DNA of 14,252 nucleotides, from assembly GCA_004357015.1 (NCBI GenBank), contig SMXE01000177.1, positions 1 to 14,252 of the forward strand, written 5' to 3'. The translations under genes were made by a program, and so were the position numbers. Of the stretch, positions 13,606 to 14,252 are shown in pieces. Below the pieces are notes generated by a model, which ran no database searches, was not told the DNA's origin, and worked only from the letters and a program-made list of their open reading frames with translations. The DNA comes from Caldithrix sp. GTDB taxonomy: Bacteria; Zhuqueibacterota; Zhuqueibacteria; Oceanimicrobiales; Oceanimicrobiaceae. Within the stretch, counting starts at the first letter, position 1, and each line of letters opens with the position of its first letter.

Positions 13606-13654
13606 GCCTAACGAGATAGCTCAGCCGCGGACAAACCGCGTAGCGGGTTGGCCG
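13606..13654 (-). other. R' half of an attC cut by an IS3-family insertion
   Basis: R' GTTAGGC (13612-13606, minus sense) is preceded by arms GGCTGAGCTATCTC and a CCGCGGACAAACCGCG stem, the usual inner half of an attC. The other half is replaced by the terminal repeat of an IS starting at 13655 and must lie beyond the window if it survives. Confidence 0.7.
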
Positions 13655-14252
13655 TGATCTTCTCCCGAAAAAATAGACACATGTTGTTCATGCAGCCATG
13701 TTCTCGCATTCCACAGGCGAGCAGTAACCAATACCCGACTGTAGTCGTTCGTGATTATAGAATTGGTTAATGTAACTGTTTAGCGCATTGCGTAAGTCTT
13801 GTTCGCTTTGAAAAGTGCGGCCGCGTATTAATTCAGCCTTTAAGGTATGGAAAAGGACTCCCTATGCGCATTGTCCGTACACATGCCCAATCGATTGACG
13901 CTTGGTAACAGACGGTGCTGCTTCAGCTTGGCCTGAAAACGAAACCCCGTGAACTCAATACCCCGGTCGGTGTGAAATATGACATCACAAGGCGCTTGGC
14001 GTTGTTTAATCACCCGTTTCAGCCCACGCAGGGTGTCAGCAACGGTCCGCGTCCGGCTTAATGACCAGCCCAGAATACGGGGTGAATGTCTATCCATGAT
14101 TACGATTAATAACATCCATCGGTCACTCACTTTGATATAGGTAATATCGGATACCCAGATTTGATTGATACGGGTGGTCGGGGGCGCTGCCAGCGTTAAG
14201 TTCTCGCCCCGTGCCAGGAAACCTTTTAAACCGGGTTGGCGACGCGTCACCC
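13655..14252 (-). mobile_element. IS3-family insertion sequence (right end and orfB, partial)
   Basis: The element ends at TGATCTTCTCCCGAAAAAAT then AGACAC (13655-13680), an IS3-type terminal repeat starting with TG. Inside lies orfB on the minus strand. The left part of the element is outside the window. The end resembles that of the remnant at 4453-4486 (shared CCC, GAAAAA, TAGACAC), so the two belong to related elements. Confidence 0.75.
13688..14252 (-). pseudogene. IS3-family transposase OrfB, 5' end outside window, frameshifted
   Basis: The frame from the window edge reads NQIWVSDITYIKVSDRWMLL (first catalytic Asp), VDMDR-like VIMDRHSPRILGW, DVIFHTDRGIEFTG (second Asp) and LGMCTDNAHRESF (catalytic Glu), the rve-type DDE integrase core of IS3 OrfB. 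It then stops at 13840. Adding one base to the TTTT run near 13857-13861 restores ESFFHTLKAELIRGRTFQSE, QDLRNALNSYINQFYNHERL and QSGIGYCSPVECENMAA with TGA at 13690-13688, a normal OrfB end. So the only visible defect is a one-base deletion. The N-terminal third and orfA are beyond 14252. Confidence 0.88.

Overview
The window is a gene-cassette array of an integron. Almost every real gene is on the minus strand. Each is followed on that strand by an imperfect inverted repeat whose outer 7-mers fit the attC R'' (RYYYAAC) and R' (GTTRRRY) boxes, and the genes are short, unrelated and mostly without promoters of their own. I count about 15 cassettes. Because the genes read right to left, the integrase, attI and Pc promoter should lie beyond base 14252, and none of them is inside the window. 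The attC sites vary widely in length (about 54 to 130 bp) and sequence, so this is not a uniform Vibrio VCR-type array. It looks like a large array in a proteobacterium or environmental genome that drew cassettes from many sources. I cannot name the host. Base composition also shifts sharply between cassettes: the glycosyltransferase and the small hypothetical gene are AT-rich, while the methyltransferase at 12814-13598 and the HAD gene at 11220-11876 are GC-rich.

Left part (1-5300). After a 203-bp flank with no recognised gene come a Bor/Iss-like lipoprotein, an EamA/DMT transporter behind a block of 11-bp tandem repeats, an AAMDC/Mth938-like protein, a PEBP/YbhB-like protein, a BenE-type permease and an HxpB-like HAD phosphatase. 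These genes are intact. The attC between hxpB and benE has been broken by a remnant of an IS3-family element. Its truncated orfA now runs through the attC remnant and ends in a GTGA overlap with the benE start.

Middle (5213-9800). Here are a SAM methyltransferase, a second HAD hydrolase and a GNAT acetyltransferase, all intact, followed by degraded cassettes: a 60-codon HAD tail fused to a membrane segment, then frameshifted CPBP protease, hypothetical, VOC and GNAT genes.

Right part (9798-14252). Here are an AT-rich GT4 glycosyltransferase, a third full-length HAD hydrolase with a variant DAMG motif, a Bacteroidetes-like pdxJ and a frameshifted methyltransferase. Last comes an attC interrupted by an IS3-family element whose frameshifted orfB runs off the window.

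The cassettes do not form one pathway. They share a metabolic and accessory character: phosphatases, acyl- and methyltransferases, transport, vitamin B6 and the cell surface. Expression probably depends on read-through from a distal Pc plus local Shine-Dalgarno sequences. The points most worth following up are the two IS3-type elements sitting in attC sites in the same orientation, the IS-derived leader ORF coupled to benE, the unexplained 11-bp repeat block, and the concentration of single-base frameshifts in the right half.
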